This document shows, piece by piece, positions 1 through 9,559 of a DNA stretch of 64,000 bases; positions within the stretch are counted from its first letter, which is position 1; the number at the start of each line of letters is the position of its first letter. The stretch covers positions 99,296 through 163,295 of the forward strand of contig JALUXU010000057.1 in the NCBI GenBank assembly GCA_027013225.1, written 5' to 3'. Position numbers and translations under genes: made by a program. Source of the stretch: Acidihalobacter sp. Lineage in GTDB: Bacteria > Pseudomonadota > Gammaproteobacteria > DSM-5130 > Acidihalobacteraceae. The notes under the pieces were generated by a model, which saw nothing but the letters and a program-made list of their open reading frames with translations, did not search any database and was not told the origin of the DNA.

Positions 1-1
1 C

Positions 2-61
2 CAAAAGCTGGAAAACAAGGTAAAAAACGAATTGATGAAAAAACTGAACAAGTGGTTTTGA
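2..61 (+). CDS. C-terminal end of an upstream gene, possibly AsmA-like (partial)
   Basis: The first 60 bases read in frame 2 as a lysine-rich tail (ending KKLNKWF) and stop at 59-61. The mutY GTG start at 52 overlaps this stop, which suggests translational coupling. AsmA-family genes commonly precede mutY in beta- and gammaproteobacteria, so AsmA is a guess from synteny. The visible 19 residues cannot establish the family. Confidence 0.4.
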   Translation, partial: QKLENKVKNELMKKLNKWF

Positions 62-1161
62 CTGCAGATCTGATAAAGCCTAAAGAAGAAGCGGCTGGCA
101 GCGGGGCCAATGTTTCTTGTGCCTTGACTGAGCATGTCCTCCGCTGGTGGCGCAAGCATGGGCGCAAGGACCTTCCCTGGCAAAAGGATGTGACGCCCTA
201 TCGGGTGTGGGTTTCCGAAATCATGCTGCAGCAGACGCAGGTCGGCACGGTCATTCCCTATTTCGAGCGTTTCATGCAGCGCTTCCCGGACGTTGGGCAT
301 CTGGCCGCTGCGTCACTCGATGATGTTCTGCGCCTGTGGACTGGATTGGGCTATTACGCGCGCGCCCGGCACTTGCATCAAGCAGCGCAGAAAATCCTCG
401 CAGAATATGGCGGACAGATGCCTTCTTCCGTCCAGGAGCTGTGTGCTCTGCCGGGAATCGGGCGTTCCACCGCAGGGGCGATCCTGTCCCTTGCCTATAA
501 ACAGTCGCACGCCATTCTCGACGGCAATGTGAAGCGCGTCTTATGCCGTTATCACGGGATACGGGAATGGCCGGGGGCGGCCGCGACGGAACGCCACTTG
601 TGGGCGCTGGCCGAAACCCATTTACCGGCCTCCGAAGAGGCCGCCGCCTATACGCAAGCGATGATGGATCTGGGCTCGCTGGTTTGCAGACGGACGAAAC
701 CTCTCTGCCAAAACTGCCCCTTGCGCTCCGCTTGCGCGGCCTACAGGGAAGGGCGGACGGACGAATGGCCCATGCCAAGGCCCCGTCGCTCCTTGCCGGA
801 AAAAGAAATCTGGTTCATCGTGCTCAGGGATCACGCCGGGCGCGTACTGCTCGAACAGAGAGATCCGACGGGGGTTTGGGGAGGGTTGTGGAGTTTTCCA
901 ATGATGGAATCGGCGCAGACGGCGGCCGCCTGGGTGGATCATGAGCTTGGGAAAACTGAAAACTACCGGCCGCTAGCTGAGATTCAGCACGTATTCAGCC
1001 ATTTTCTCCTGCATATCCATCCATTGCTGATCGAATTGCAAACCCCATTGGTGACCGGGGTGAAAGATCAACCCCGGGTCTGGTATAAACCGGGGCAGCC
1101 ATCGCCAGGTGGCTTGGCGGCACCCGTGGTCAGGTTGATCAGGGATCTCTCGAACGTTTAA
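52..1161 (+). CDS. mutY: A/G-specific adenine DNA glycosylase MutY
   Basis: MutY removes adenine mispaired with 8-oxoguanine in base excision repair. At 369 residues it is slightly longer than E. coli MutY (about 350). Visible landmarks in order are SEIMLQQTQV with the catalytic Glu, the helix-hairpin-helix LPGIGRSTAG, the catalytic Asp in ILDGNVKRV, the [4Fe-4S] ligands with spacing Cys-x6-Cys-x2-Cys-x5-Cys (near codons 206-222), and a C-terminal NUDIX-like domain that reads 8-oxoG. The GTG at 52 overlaps the upstream stop. TTG codons at 58 and 124 are alternatives, because homologous sequence only begins near LTEHVLRWW. yggX follows 24 bp downstream, a common mutY-yggX arrangement. mutM at 2.7 kb is the other enzyme of the 8-oxoG system. 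Confidence 0.96.
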   Translation: MVLTADLIKPKEEAAGSGANVSCALTEHVLRWWRKHGRKDLPWQKDVTPYRVWVSEIMLQQTQVGTVIPYFERFMQRFPDVGHLAAASLDDVLRLWTGLGYYARARHLHQAAQKILAEYGGQMPSSVQELCALPGIGRSTAGAILSLAYKQSHAILDGNVKRVLCRYHGIREWPGAAATERHLWALAETHLPASEEAAAYTQAMMDLGSLVCRRTKPLCQNCPLRSACAAYREGRTDEWPMPRPRRSLPEKEIWFIVLRDHAGRVLLEQRDPTGVWGGLWSFPMMESAQTAAAWVDHELGKTENYRPLAEIQHVFSHFLLHIHPLLIELQTPLVTGVKDQPRVWYKPGQPSPGGLAAPVVRLIRDLSNV

Positions 1162-1185
1162 AAACAATCAACAGGAGTCACTCTC

Positions 1186-1464
1186 ATGCCCAGAATGGTG
1201 CAATGTGTTTATTTGAACAAGGAAGCCGAAGGACTGGACCGCCCGCCCTATCCGGGAGAACTCGGGAAACGGATCTGGCAAAATATTTCCAAGGAAGCAT
1301 GGCAGCTTTGGCTGCGGCATCAAACCATGTTGATCAATGAATATCGGCTGAGCCCGATTGACCCGAAGGCGCGCAAATTTTTGGAGGAAGAAATGGAAAA
1401 ATTCCTTTTCGGTGGAGAAGCCACCCAGCCCGAGGGGTATGTGGCTCCCAAACAGAATTCCTGA
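1186..1464 (+). CDS. yggX: Probable Fe(2+)-trafficking protein YggX
   Basis: A small cytosolic protein of 92 residues, the usual YggX length. The family is linked to protection of Fe-S enzymes from oxidative damage and to iron supply for Fe-S cluster repair. It carries the conserved [20 protein letters not shown] start with its Cys just before it, and the middle [25 protein letters not shown] lies 9 bases before the ATG at 1186. It follows mutY by 24 bp on the same strand, so cotranscription is likely, and MutY is itself an Fe-S enzyme. Confidence 0.96.
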   Translation: MPRMVQCVYLNKEAEGLDRPPYPGELGKRIWQNISKEAWQLWLRHQTMLINEYRLSPIDPKARKFLEEEMEKFLFGGEATQPEGYVAPKQNS

Positions 1465-1647
1465 TCACGAACAGAGCCGGTATGTGGCCGGTCGCTTCTC
1501 GGCGAACGGAATTGTGGATGATTCGCGTCTGCCGGCTTATCAAGTTTAGGGGGATCTGCTGCGGCTTGAAGCTGGCTAGAAGCGCCGCCGCAGCAGGTGA
1601 TCCGAGAGCCAGTTTGCGTTCAATGCTCACATCAAGCGATCAGAGAC

Positions 1648-1676
1648 TTGACGGAACGCTCGTGTCCCGGTTTAAT
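1648..1676 (+). promoter_or_regulatory. Sigma70-type promoter of tRNA-Phe
   Basis: TTGACG at 1648-1653 and TTTAAT at 1671-1676 are separated by exactly 17 bp. The predicted start of transcription, near 1683, lies just before the tRNA. The 223-bp interval after yggX shows no other convincing feature. Transcription could continue into coaD, since no terminator is visible between them. Confidence 0.75.
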
Positions 1677-1687
1677 TGCCGTTCTGA

Positions 1688-2369
<682 letters not shown>

Positions 2370-2395
2370 AATTTAACCTATTGAAAATTGTTTAG

Positions 2396-2653
<258 letters not shown>

Positions 2654-2667
2654 TCCGCGCCTTGAAA

Positions 2668-3483
2668 TCATCGCTGACAGCGGGGGCAGAAGTAGCTGCT
2701 GCGTTGGCCGATGAAGGCATGCTCGATCGGCGTTTTGCAGCGCGGACAATTTTCGCCCCGTCGCCCATACACTTGGAGTTCCATCTGGAAATAACCGGGT
2801 GTGCCGTCTTCTTTGAGAAAATCGCGTAAGCTCGTTCCCCCTTTGGCAATGGCATGGCGCAACACACTTCTGGACGCATCGGCCAGAGCCGCATAGCGCG
2901 CCTTGCTGATGCGCCCCGCCGCGCGCGCGGGATGAATTCCTGCCGCATGGAGCGCCTCGTTCGCATAGATGTTGCCTAGCCCTACCACAACTCGGCTGTT
3001 CATGATGAAGGCCTTTACCGGCAAGCGCCGTTTGTGTGCGAGTTTATACAGATAGTCGCCAACGAAGCTGTCGCTGAAAGGTTCTGGTCCCAGTTTCGCG
3101 AGTAGGGGATGCCGCGCCGGGTCTTCATCTGTCCATAGCAGAGCGCCGAAGCGTCGGGGATCGCGCAATCGCAGCAGCATTTCGTTGGCCAGAACGATGT
3201 CTACATGGTCGTGAGGTTTCGCTGGCGTATCATCAGGCAAAATGCGCAGGCTGCCGGACATGCCCAAATGCAAGATCGCAGTGCCGTTTCCGGTCTTCAG
3301 GAGCAGGTATTTCCCGCGGCGATTCACGGCCAGGATATGTTGCCCCGTGAGCGCGTCTTCGATGGCCTCGGGAATGTGCCAACGCAAACGGCGCTCGCGA
3401 ACGATCACTTGCGCGATGCGCTGCTCGAGCAGATGGGGTTCGATGCCCTTGCGAGTGGTCTCAACTTCGGGAAGTTCTGGCAT
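2668..3483 (-). CDS. mutM: Formamidopyrimidine-DNA glycosylase MutM (Fpg)
   Basis: This bifunctional glycosylase/AP lyase excises 8-oxoguanine and formamidopyrimidines. The start is fixed by the mature N-terminus PELPEVETTRKG: after Met removal Pro is the catalytic nucleophile, followed by the catalytic Glu. The start at 3483 gives 271 residues, the normal size. The helix-two-turn-helix region around NIYANEALHAAGIHP and the C-terminal zinc finger (Cys-x2-Cys near GENCPRCK, then YFCPRC) are intact. ugd ends 20 bp upstream on the same strand, so the two may share a transcript. With mutY it forms the GO repair system. Confidence 0.97.
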   Translation of the reverse strand: MPELPEVETTRKGIEPHLLEQRIAQVIVRERRLRWHIPEAIEDALTGQHILAVNRRGKYLLLKTGNGTAILHLGMSGSLRILPDDTPAKPHDHVDIVLANEMLLRLRDPRRFGALLWTDEDPARHPLLAKLGPEPFSDSFVGDYLYKLAHKRRLPVKAFIMNSRVVVGLGNIYANEALHAAGIHPARAAGRISKARYAALADASRSVLRHAIAKGGTSLRDFLKEDGTPGYFQMELQVYGRRGENCPRCKTPIEHAFIGQRSSYFCPRCQR

Positions 3484-3503
3484 CGGCTTCGCCCAAAAGG
3501 GGA

Positions 3504-4670
3504 TCAATCGTGGCCGAACAGGTCTCTACTGTAAACCTTGTCGATGACGTCGCGGATTTCGTCCGTGACGCGGTTGGCGACAATGATATCCGATTGCGCC
3601 TTGAATTCATCGAGATCATTGATTACCGGCGATCGATAGAATTCCTTTTCATTGAGAACCGGCTCATAGACGATCACTGGAATACCTTTTGCCTTAATGC
3701 GTTTCATGATGCCCTGAATGCTCGAAGCGCGGAAATTATCGGAGCCGGCTTTCATGATCAGGCGATAGATGCCCACCACGTCCGGATCGCGCCGCACGAT
3801 TTCGTCGGCGATGAAATCCTTGCGGGTGGTGTTGGCATCGACGATGGCCTTGATCAGGTTCTGGGGCACTTTGTCGTAGTTTGCCAGCAGCTGCTTGGTG
3901 TCTTTGGGCAAGCAATAACCGCCATAACCGAACGAAGGATTGTTGTAATGCGAGCCGACCCGCGGATCGAGAGAGACACCTTCGATAATCTGGCGGCTGT
4001 CCAGACCATGGCGGGCCGCGTATGTGTCAAGTTCATTGAAATAAGCCACGCGCATGGCGAGAAAGGTGTTGGCGAACAGTTTGATCGCCTCGGCTTCTGT
4101 CGAATCGGTGAACAATACGGGGATATCTTTTTTCAGTGCTCCCTGCACGAGCAACTCGGCGAATCGTTGCGCGCGGGCGGACCGTTCGCCGACGACGATT
4201 CGGGAGGGATGAAGGTTATCGTGTAAAGCGCGTCCTTCGCGCAAGAATTCGGGCGAAAAGAAAATGTTGTCGTGGCCGAATTTGGAGCGAATCTGCTTGG
4301 TGTATCCCACCGGCACTGTCGATTTGATGACCATGGTTGCGTGGGGATTGATGTGGATGACATCCCGTATCACGGCCTCCACGGAGGAAGTGTTGAAGCT
4401 GTTGGTTTCAGGATCGTAATCAGTGGGCGTGGCGACAACCACATATTCGGCCTCTGCATAGGCCTGTGCCGGATCGAGAGTTGCTTTGAGCGTTAGAGGT
4501 TTGTGCGCTAGATAGTCTTCGATTTCCGGGTCCGCGATGGGAGAAAGACGCGCATTCAGCATCTCGATTTTCTTCGCATCGATGTCCAGGGCGGTGACGG
4601 AATGATGTTGAGCCAATAGCACGGCGATGGATAAGCCGACGTAGCCGGTACCTGCGATGGCGATGTTCAT
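3504..4670 (-). CDS. ugd: UDP-glucose 6-dehydrogenase
   Basis: Ugd oxidises UDP-glucose to UDP-glucuronate with two NAD+, supplying precursors for surface polysaccharides or lipid A modification. The 388 residues match the short E. coli type. The NAD-binding Rossmann motif [10 protein letters not shown] opens the protein, STVPVGYT follows, and the catalytic Cys lies in [11 protein letters not shown]. No polysaccharide cluster adjoins it. The neighbours are mutM downstream and a small lipoprotein gene 44 bp upstream on the same strand. Confidence 0.96.
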   Translation of the reverse strand: MNIAIAGTGYVGLSIAVLLAQHHSVTALDIDAKKIEMLNARLSPIADPEIEDYLAHKPLTLKATLDPAQAYAEAEYVVVATPTDYDPETNSFNTSSVEAVIRDVIHINPHATMVIKSTVPVGYTKQIRSKFGHDNIFFSPEFLREGRALHDNLHPSRIVVGERSARAQRFAELLVQGALKKDIPVLFTDSTEAEAIKLFANTFLAMRVAYFNELDTYAARHGLDSRQIIEGVSLDPRVGSHYNNPSFGYGGYCLPKDTKQLLANYDKVPQNLIKAIVDANTTRKDFIADEIVRRDPDVVGIYRLIMKAGSDNFRASSIQGIMKRIKAKGIPVIVYEPVLNEKEFYRSPVINDLDEFKAQSDIIVANRVTDEIRDVIDKVYSRDLFGHD

Positions 4671-4714
4671 GTCAGGGTGTTAATCCTTTGTGTTTTAGCA
4701 TCCGCTGGATGCGC

Positions 4715-4990
4715 TCAGTTCGTCACCGGGGTGGAGGACAAGGGTTGAGGCGGCGGCAGGGGTTGAGAGTAGTTGCCATCAGTGCCGGTTGATGCGCGTG
4801 TCTGGCTGTTTGCTGCTGCCTTGCCCGGATCACTTTTCGATTTGACGATAGGCGAGCGGAACGTGTAGCCGTGCTTGGCCAGTTCATAACCGGTGACGCC
4901 ACCGATGGCCGCACCCGCAACTACGGCGGCGCAGCCGCCCAATTGAGCAAGCAAGAAAAACCCGACAAGAACTCTGAATATGTTTTTCAT
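4715..4990 (-). CDS. Small lipoprotein with Gly/Ala-rich segment (paralogue 1)
   Basis: A 91-residue predicted lipoprotein: a charged start, a hydrophobic stretch, then the lipobox LGGC with the acylated Cys at residue 20. After it comes a glycine-zipper-like run, AAVVAGAAIGGVTGYELAKH, and a Ser/Pro-rich tail. The Gly/Ala helix resembles small envelope proteins of uncertain function. It is a clear paralogue of the next gene upstream (5033-5215): AxVVxGAAxGGVxGYExAKHGYT is shared. It is probably attached to the cell envelope. No function is assigned. Confidence 0.8.
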   Translation of the reverse strand: MKNIFRVLVGFFLLAQLGGCAAVVAGAAIGGVTGYELAKHGYTFRSPIVKSKSDPGKAAANSQTRASTGTDGNYSQPLPPPQPLSSTPVTN

Positions 4991-5032
4991 CGAGTGTCCT
5001 CCTGTGAGAGTGACGTTACAAATGAGTTGAGG

Positions 5033-5215
5033 TCATTGGGTCCGCGGGTTTGCAGGATCGGATTTCTTGGCGATCGGGGATTGCACGGTGTAGCCATGCT
5101 TGGCGGCTTCGTAGCCCGCAACGCCGCCTGCGGCGGCGCCAACGACCAGAGCCGCACATCCGCTCAATTGAGACGTCAAAGCGAATCCGAGCGCGATCCA
5201 AAGCGTTTTTTTCAT
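5033..5215 (-). CDS. Small Gly/Ala-rich lipoprotein (paralogue 2)
   Basis: The start chosen at 5215 (MKKTLWIALG) gives 60 residues with a typical lipoprotein signal peptide and lipobox LSGC. The frame is open further upstream, but those residues do not look like protein of this family. The segment AALVVGAAAGGVAGYEAAKH parallels the neighbouring paralogue, followed by a matching Ser-Pro-Ile-x-Lys segment. The two genes are in tandem, 42 bp apart, and probably arose by duplication. This copy lacks the long Pro/Ser-rich tail of its neighbour. Confidence 0.78.
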   Translation of the reverse strand: MKKTLWIALGFALTSQLSGCAALVVGAAAGGVAGYEAAKHGYTVQSPIAKKSDPANPRTQ

Positions 5216-5356
5216 TTGTGTCACCCTAAAGTCCAATGCGATGAAGCAGCGATTAAATCTCTGTGTCCTTGCCAACGCGCATCGAGAGGAATCCACCGCC
5301 CATGCTGATTTATGCGCAGTTTACCACCGCCAGAAGGTCGGCGAGCACAAAGCGGT

Positions 5357-6241
5357 TCAATCGGGCGAGGGCGCGCTTCGTTTCGACTCGGCGAAGACCC
5401 AGGCGATCCGCAAGCCGGCGGTAAAGTCCTGTCGTGTCCTGACCAGCGGCGAGGCGGTGAAGGCCGCGTTTTGCAGTGAGGTGTAGCTGATATAGGCACC
5501 GAGGCGCAGCCGGCCCATGGCGCGCCCCGCGCCGAGATAGACTGCCGTGCCCGCGTAACCTGCGGGCGCTTGGTAAGCGGGCCGGTTGGCTCCCGCATAC
5601 GCTTTGGCCACGCCATAATAATATTGATTGTAGCGATGATCGGCGAAGTTTGGCCCTGCGGCCATTGACAGGTTCCAGCCGCTATCTCGCCAGTTTTTTA
5701 TCTTCAGCGTCAGATAAGGCGAAGCGACCCAGCCAATGGATCGGAAATGAATAGTTTGCGCGCTACGCACCGCCAGATGGAGATCGAGCTTTAGCCGCTG
5801 ATCAGCGTAAAGATGGATTTTTATCTGCGGGCCGATCTGGAAGACAGGTTCGAGATTGGGCATGCCCGAGCGCGCCGGCGAATCATGGCTGTTGACGGGA
5901 GGGGCGGCGCTGGCGCTGACATCGAACTGAACGCGGGGGGTGCTGACAAATATTCCGCTTATGCCGGTGCGGGTGGTGCGTAGTTTGCGCCCGCGATAGA
6001 CGATGTAAGGGTAGGGAAGCAGATAGCTCAGATAGGTTTTCGCGCCGGGATAGGCGGGGAGTGATACCAGGAAAAGGCCGGCTCCGAGTTCCCAAAGCGG
6101 CAGTTTTCCCGTGGCGCGTGCCGGTTGGGAAGGCGGGGCGAGGCTCATGGCGGCTATGATCAAGGCTGTGATGGCCAGGTGCCGACCGGCCGTCCTATGC
6201 GATCCACTATTGGTCATTGTCGGCGGCCATGATCGGCTCAT
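5357..6241 (-). CDS. MipA/OmpV-family outer-membrane protein
   Basis: A predicted outer-membrane beta-barrel of about 294 residues. The ATG at 6241 overlaps the stop of the upstream chorismatase gene as ATGA, which argues for this start and for translational coupling. A signal peptide (ITALIIAAMSLA, processed near residue 43) precedes the family hallmarks WELGAGL, a YPGAKTYLSYLLPYPYIVYRG block, and alternating aromatic strands ending in FTAGLRIAWVF. MipA was described as a scaffold for murein synthesis enzymes, but most members are uncharacterised. The coupling to a chorismatase is unusual. Confidence 0.85.
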   Translation of the reverse strand: MSRSWPPTMTNSGSHRTAGRHLAITALIIAAMSLAPPSQPARATGKLPLWELGAGLFLVSLPAYPGAKTYLSYLLPYPYIVYRGRKLRTTRTGISGIFVSTPRVQFDVSASAAPPVNSHDSPARSGMPNLEPVFQIGPQIKIHLYADQRLKLDLHLAVRSAQTIHFRSIGWVASPYLTLKIKNWRDSGWNLSMAAGPNFADHRYNQYYYGVAKAYAGANRPAYQAPAGYAGTAVYLGAGRAMGRLRLGAYISYTSLQNAAFTASPLVRTRQDFTAGLRIAWVFAESKRSAPSPD

Positions 6242-7248
6242 CCGCTGTCCTTGGCGCGGCCTAGATACATCCCTTCTATTTCGAGCAGCAGGTCTTCGCG
6301 GCAAACCGTCCCTTGCAGGAACAGACGCGCTGGTTTGGAGCCGGGAAAGCGGCTTTGCAGCGCGCTTTTTACTTGCGGCAGCCATTGCGGATGGCTGAGG
6401 TAAATCTTGATGAGGTCGAGTTGGGCGAAGTGGCTGATCGGCAAGGCGTGGCGATGATGAGCAGTTGAGATCAATGCTTCTATGTTGGATAGCGTCTCTT
6501 CGAGCTGGGGAAGCGGTTCTCGATGACGGCTTTCGTGCCCTACGATGCTGGCGGTACCGGAGATATACAGGTGCTCGCTTTCCGGCCAGTGTTTGAACAA
6601 GGCGCGCGAAAAAGCCGGACTGCGGGGGCTGTAACGTGGCGGATAGTTGAATGCGCTGACCTGGCGGGGGTTTTCTATTTGGATTCCGGGCGATTTTGCG
6701 GCGAGAAAATAGAACTGAAAGGGGCCGGGGAATGAACCGAGGGCGCTGGCGGCCGGCAGCGACTGGGGCGGTATGGCGAGCGGCGCCAGCGTTTCATGGC
6801 GGCCGACGCAAAAAGCCCGATAACGTTGCTCTGCGCCATCTGTTTCAAGAAGCCGGGGGAAGTAGTTCCATACCCTCAGAAGATGCGGATAGCCCGTTTT
6901 TTCCAGCAGGCGATACAGCCGCGCATAGGCGGCACGCGCATCATGGCGCATGTCATCGGCCGGCTGTTCCAGATAGGCGAAAAGCACATCCGGCGTGCGG
7001 GCGACGTGAATGCCGTCGATCTGTTCATGCGTTACCGGCGAGGCGGCTTTCCAGTATTCGAGCTGTCTGGTTTCTTCCAGCTGGGGTAGCGCGAGCGTGA
7101 ACTCGCAGGCATCGCCCGCCGGTCCGCGCGCCGATTCATCGAAGCCGATCAGTGCCAGGGTTTGGTTGTCGGCAAGCAATTCCTGCTTGTGGCGGGCATC
7201 GACGTATGCGACGGTGAAAGGGCGGCTTGACGGTTTAATCGGGAGCAT
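6238..7248 (-). CDS. Chorismatase of the FkbO/Hyg5/XanB2 family
   Basis: A 336-residue protein with the two-part RidA-like fold of the chorismatase family. The best landmarks are the central FYFLAAKSPGIQIENPRQ, VSAFNYPPRYSPRSPAFSRA, SGTASIVGHES, and the C-terminal VCREDLLLEIEGMY, whose acidic residues match the catalytic end of characterised members. The family hydrolyses or aromatises chorismate to dihydroxycyclohexadiene carboxylate, 3-hydroxybenzoate or 4-hydroxybenzoate. Which subtype this is cannot be told by eye. It overlaps the downstream mipA-like gene by 4 bp, and the gld-type genes lie 34 bp upstream. No aryl-polyene or polyketide genes are visible nearby. 4-Hydroxybenzoate for ubiquinone is one possible role. 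Confidence 0.85.
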   Translation of the reverse strand: MLPIKPSSRPFTVAYVDARHKQELLADNQTLALIGFDESARGPAGDACEFTLALPQLEETRQLEYWKAASPVTHEQIDGIHVARTPDVLFAYLEQPADDMRHDARAAYARLYRLLEKTGYPHLLRVWNYFPRLLETDGAEQRYRAFCVGRHETLAPLAIPPQSLPAASALGSFPGPFQFYFLAAKSPGIQIENPRQVSAFNYPPRYSPRSPAFSRALFKHWPESEHLYISGTASIVGHESRHREPLPQLEETLSNIEALISTAHHRHALPISHFAQLDLIKIYLSHPQWLPQVKSALQSRFPGSKPARLFLQGTVCREDLLLEIEGMYLGRAKDSG

Positions 7249-7282
7249 GAGGGTCGATCATTGCTTGGATCTGATTATTTTC

Positions 7283-8173
7283 TCATGAGCGTTCCGAAAA
7301 ACCCACCTTGCCCGCCGTTTCCGGCGCGGGGCGAAGGATTATCGCCGCGGTGATCCCCGGCGGCAGCCAGTAATCCGCGCTGAGTTGTGTATTTCGCAGA
7401 ATCAAAGAAGGTTTGACCGCAACGATCTGGTAAAGCACCGTTCTGCCGTTGGCGAGCGTGATCCGGATCTCAGGCTTTTTCTTGCCCGTTGAGCGGGAGG
7501 CCGGGGTCACTCTCAGCGCCTTGGCCTGGCGCCAAAACGCCAGCCATTTATCGATGGCGGAAGGTGAGACTCGCCCGGAATGGCCCGCTGCTTCCCAGCG
7601 CCCCGAAGCCTTGCGTTGCAAACGGATGCCGGGTGTTTCAATGGCAACGATGCGGGCGCCAGGAGGCAACAAAGCGTGGCTAACCCAGGCCAGAGCGGGG
7701 CTGTGCGGAAGATCTGCGAGGCGATCAGGAATAAGATAGAGCTTGCCGGCGTAGAGAACGTAGCGACGCTGGATCAGGGAATTGATAGCCCCGAGCGTAA
7801 TGGCCGTGCGTCCGTAAAGGATGACCGCCCGCGATGGTTGCAATCCGAATCGAGGCAGCGCCGATTTTTCAATGGCATAGGCGCGGTCGCTGCGCGCTTG
7901 TGGAACGCTGAGCAAGGTTTTTATGAGCAATGGATTGGCTGGCGCGCGAAGCGGTTGGGTCAGCCGCCAATGGCCATGCTGGCGTTTGAATACCAGCGTG
8001 GGATGAGAAGGGCGCTCGATGCGGATGACTCTGACCGTATCCTCATGAATGGCGGGGGCGAGGACGACGCCAGGTGGAGCAGGCGCTTTGGGTTTCGGCA
8101 TGAAAATGAAAACGATCAGGCCGATGAGACAAAAAAGCAGAACCAGATTGAGCAACAGGCGGCGCTTGAGCAT
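7283..8173 (-). CDS. DUF4340-type protein of a Gld-like ABC system
   Basis: A predicted inner-membrane-anchored periplasmic protein of 296 residues. One N-terminal transmembrane helix (LLNLVLLFCLIGLIVFIF) is followed by a soluble region with the DUF4340 pattern: WRLTQPLRAPAN, then LGAINSLIQRRYVLYAG. The start at 8173 (MLKRRLL) is preferred over 8209 because it begins directly before the helix and avoids overlapping the previous gene. DUF4340 genes typically accompany gldG/gldF/gldA-type transporter genes, as here. The molecular role is unknown. Confidence 0.78.
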   Translation of the reverse strand: MLKRRLLLNLVLLFCLIGLIVFIFMPKPKAPAPPGVVLAPAIHEDTVRVIRIERPSHPTLVFKRQHGHWRLTQPLRAPANPLLIKTLLSVPQARSDRAYAIEKSALPRFGLQPSRAVILYGRTAITLGAINSLIQRRYVLYAGKLYLIPDRLADLPHSPALAWVSHALLPPGARIVAIETPGIRLQRKASGRWEAAGHSGRVSPSAIDKWLAFWRQAKALRVTPASRSTGKKKPEIRITLANGRTVLYQIVAVKPSLILRNTQLSADYWLPPGITAAIILRPAPETAGKVGFSERS

Positions 8174-8181
8174 GGAGAACT

Positions 8182-9552
8182 TCAGCGGGCGGGACGCCGC
8201 CGGCGCCACCAGATCAAGCCGCCGCCAAGCAGCAGGATCGATGGCAAGCCCAGCAAGAAGAAGATGGCCAGGGCATAGGCCTGCAGGCGGGTCAACTGCA
8301 AGCGGGTATCCGGAGCGGACGGCAAGTGAATCTGGATCAGACTGTCATCGTGCGCCAGCCAGTTCAAAGAGGCGATCGCCAGGTCGAGATTGGCGCCCTG
8401 GCCAATGAAAGCGTTACTGAGAAAAGCACCGCTGCCGATTACCACGGCGCGGGCCTGTTTGCCGGCGTTTACGCCGGTGTGCGCGAGAGCCTCTCCAATA
8501 ATCAGAGGGCCGAGTGTGTCGCCGCGTTTCGGATCAAAGCGGATCTCGCCTTTGAGCGGCGCGTTGGCGCTGAAACTTTGGGGCAAGGTACGCAGCAGCG
8601 GCGTGGCTTTCCAGCAGCGATTGCCGGCCGGTTGGGCGATGGCCGCGCTGAACGGGAATAAAGTCTGGATCTTGAGGGTTTGGGTGATCGGCGAGGGGCC
8701 ATAGTTCAGCACCGGCACCACCGCCGGCGAATTCATGCCGAGCAAATTTTGCAGGCTGGCGTCGGCATTGACCACCGTGCCCGGCAGAAAGCGGATGCCA
8801 AGCAGGCGCGCCAGCGGCGAGAGGCCATGCAGCGACCCGGGCGCGTGCAGCCACAACAGCGAGCCTCCGGCGTCCAGATAGCGCTGGATGAGGGCGGTCT
8901 CGCCCGCGGTAAACGGCCTTCGCGGTTGCGCGATGACCACAACCGCCGTGTTCTCAGGAATCTGCGGGATGCGCAGCAGGTTGAGGGTTTGTAGATGCAG
9001 TCCCGCCTGTTCGAGCGCAGCGGCAAAACGGCTGAGTCCCGCGCTGCTGGTATCGAACGGAGAGCGTTCGTCCTGGCCTGAGAGAAATACGACCCATTGC
9101 TCGGCGCCCCGCGTCAACCGCATCAGGGCATTGAGGATGACTGCCTGGCCAAGCGAATCGACCACTTGGTGACGGTCGCCGAGGACGATCGCCATTTGCC
9201 CGCTGTGGGTGACGCCATAGCGATTGGCGCTTGCTGGATGCAGGCCGGGGTTGATGAAGCGCAGGCGGATTTTGGGATCGACCGCGCGATAGAGGCCGAT
9301 CTGGCGGCGGATGCGGCGGTGCAGGTTTGCGTTGTCGCTGACAAAAGCGATGAACTTGAACGGTTCGGGGTTGGCGCGCAGAAATTGGGCCGTCACCGGG
9401 GCGAGGCTATAGCGGTGGTTCGCGGTCCAGTCCTCGGTGACGGCGTAACGATTGCTCAGCCAGGCCAGAATTCCCACGAGAGAGAGGAACAGGACCAGGG
9501 TGAGCAATGAATTGAGTCGCAGCTGCCAGCGGATGGAGGGTGAGACGTGCAT
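8182..9552 (-). CDS. GldG-like ABC transporter auxiliary protein
   Basis: A 456-residue membrane protein: an N-terminal transmembrane helix after residue 13, a large extracytoplasmic domain with the ABC-type auxiliary fold (RYSLAPVT, then FLSGQDERSP and VVVIAQPRRPFTAGE), and a C-terminal membrane helix near LAIFFLLGLPSILLLGGGLIWW. This architecture matches GldG, which works with GldF and GldA. In Flavobacterium the trio is tied to gliding, but proteobacterial copies have no known substrate. It lies 7 bp after the permease gene in the same operon. Confidence 0.83.
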   Translation of the reverse strand: MHVSPSIRWQLRLNSLLTLVLFLSLVGILAWLSNRYAVTEDWTANHRYSLAPVTAQFLRANPEPFKFIAFVSDNANLHRRIRRQIGLYRAVDPKIRLRFINPGLHPASANRYGVTHSGQMAIVLGDRHQVVDSLGQAVILNALMRLTRGAEQWVVFLSGQDERSPFDTSSAGLSRFAAALEQAGLHLQTLNLLRIPQIPENTAVVVIAQPRRPFTAGETALIQRYLDAGGSLLWLHAPGSLHGLSPLARLLGIRFLPGTVVNADASLQNLLGMNSPAVVPVLNYGPSPITQTLKIQTLFPFSAAIAQPAGNRCWKATPLLRTLPQSFSANAPLKGEIRFDPKRGDTLGPLIIGEALAHTGVNAGKQARAVVIGSGAFLSNAFIGQGANLDLAIASLNWLAHDDSLIQIHLPSAPDTRLQLTRLQAYALAIFFLLGLPSILLLGGGLIWWRRRRPAR

Positions 9553-9559
9553 GCGTTGC

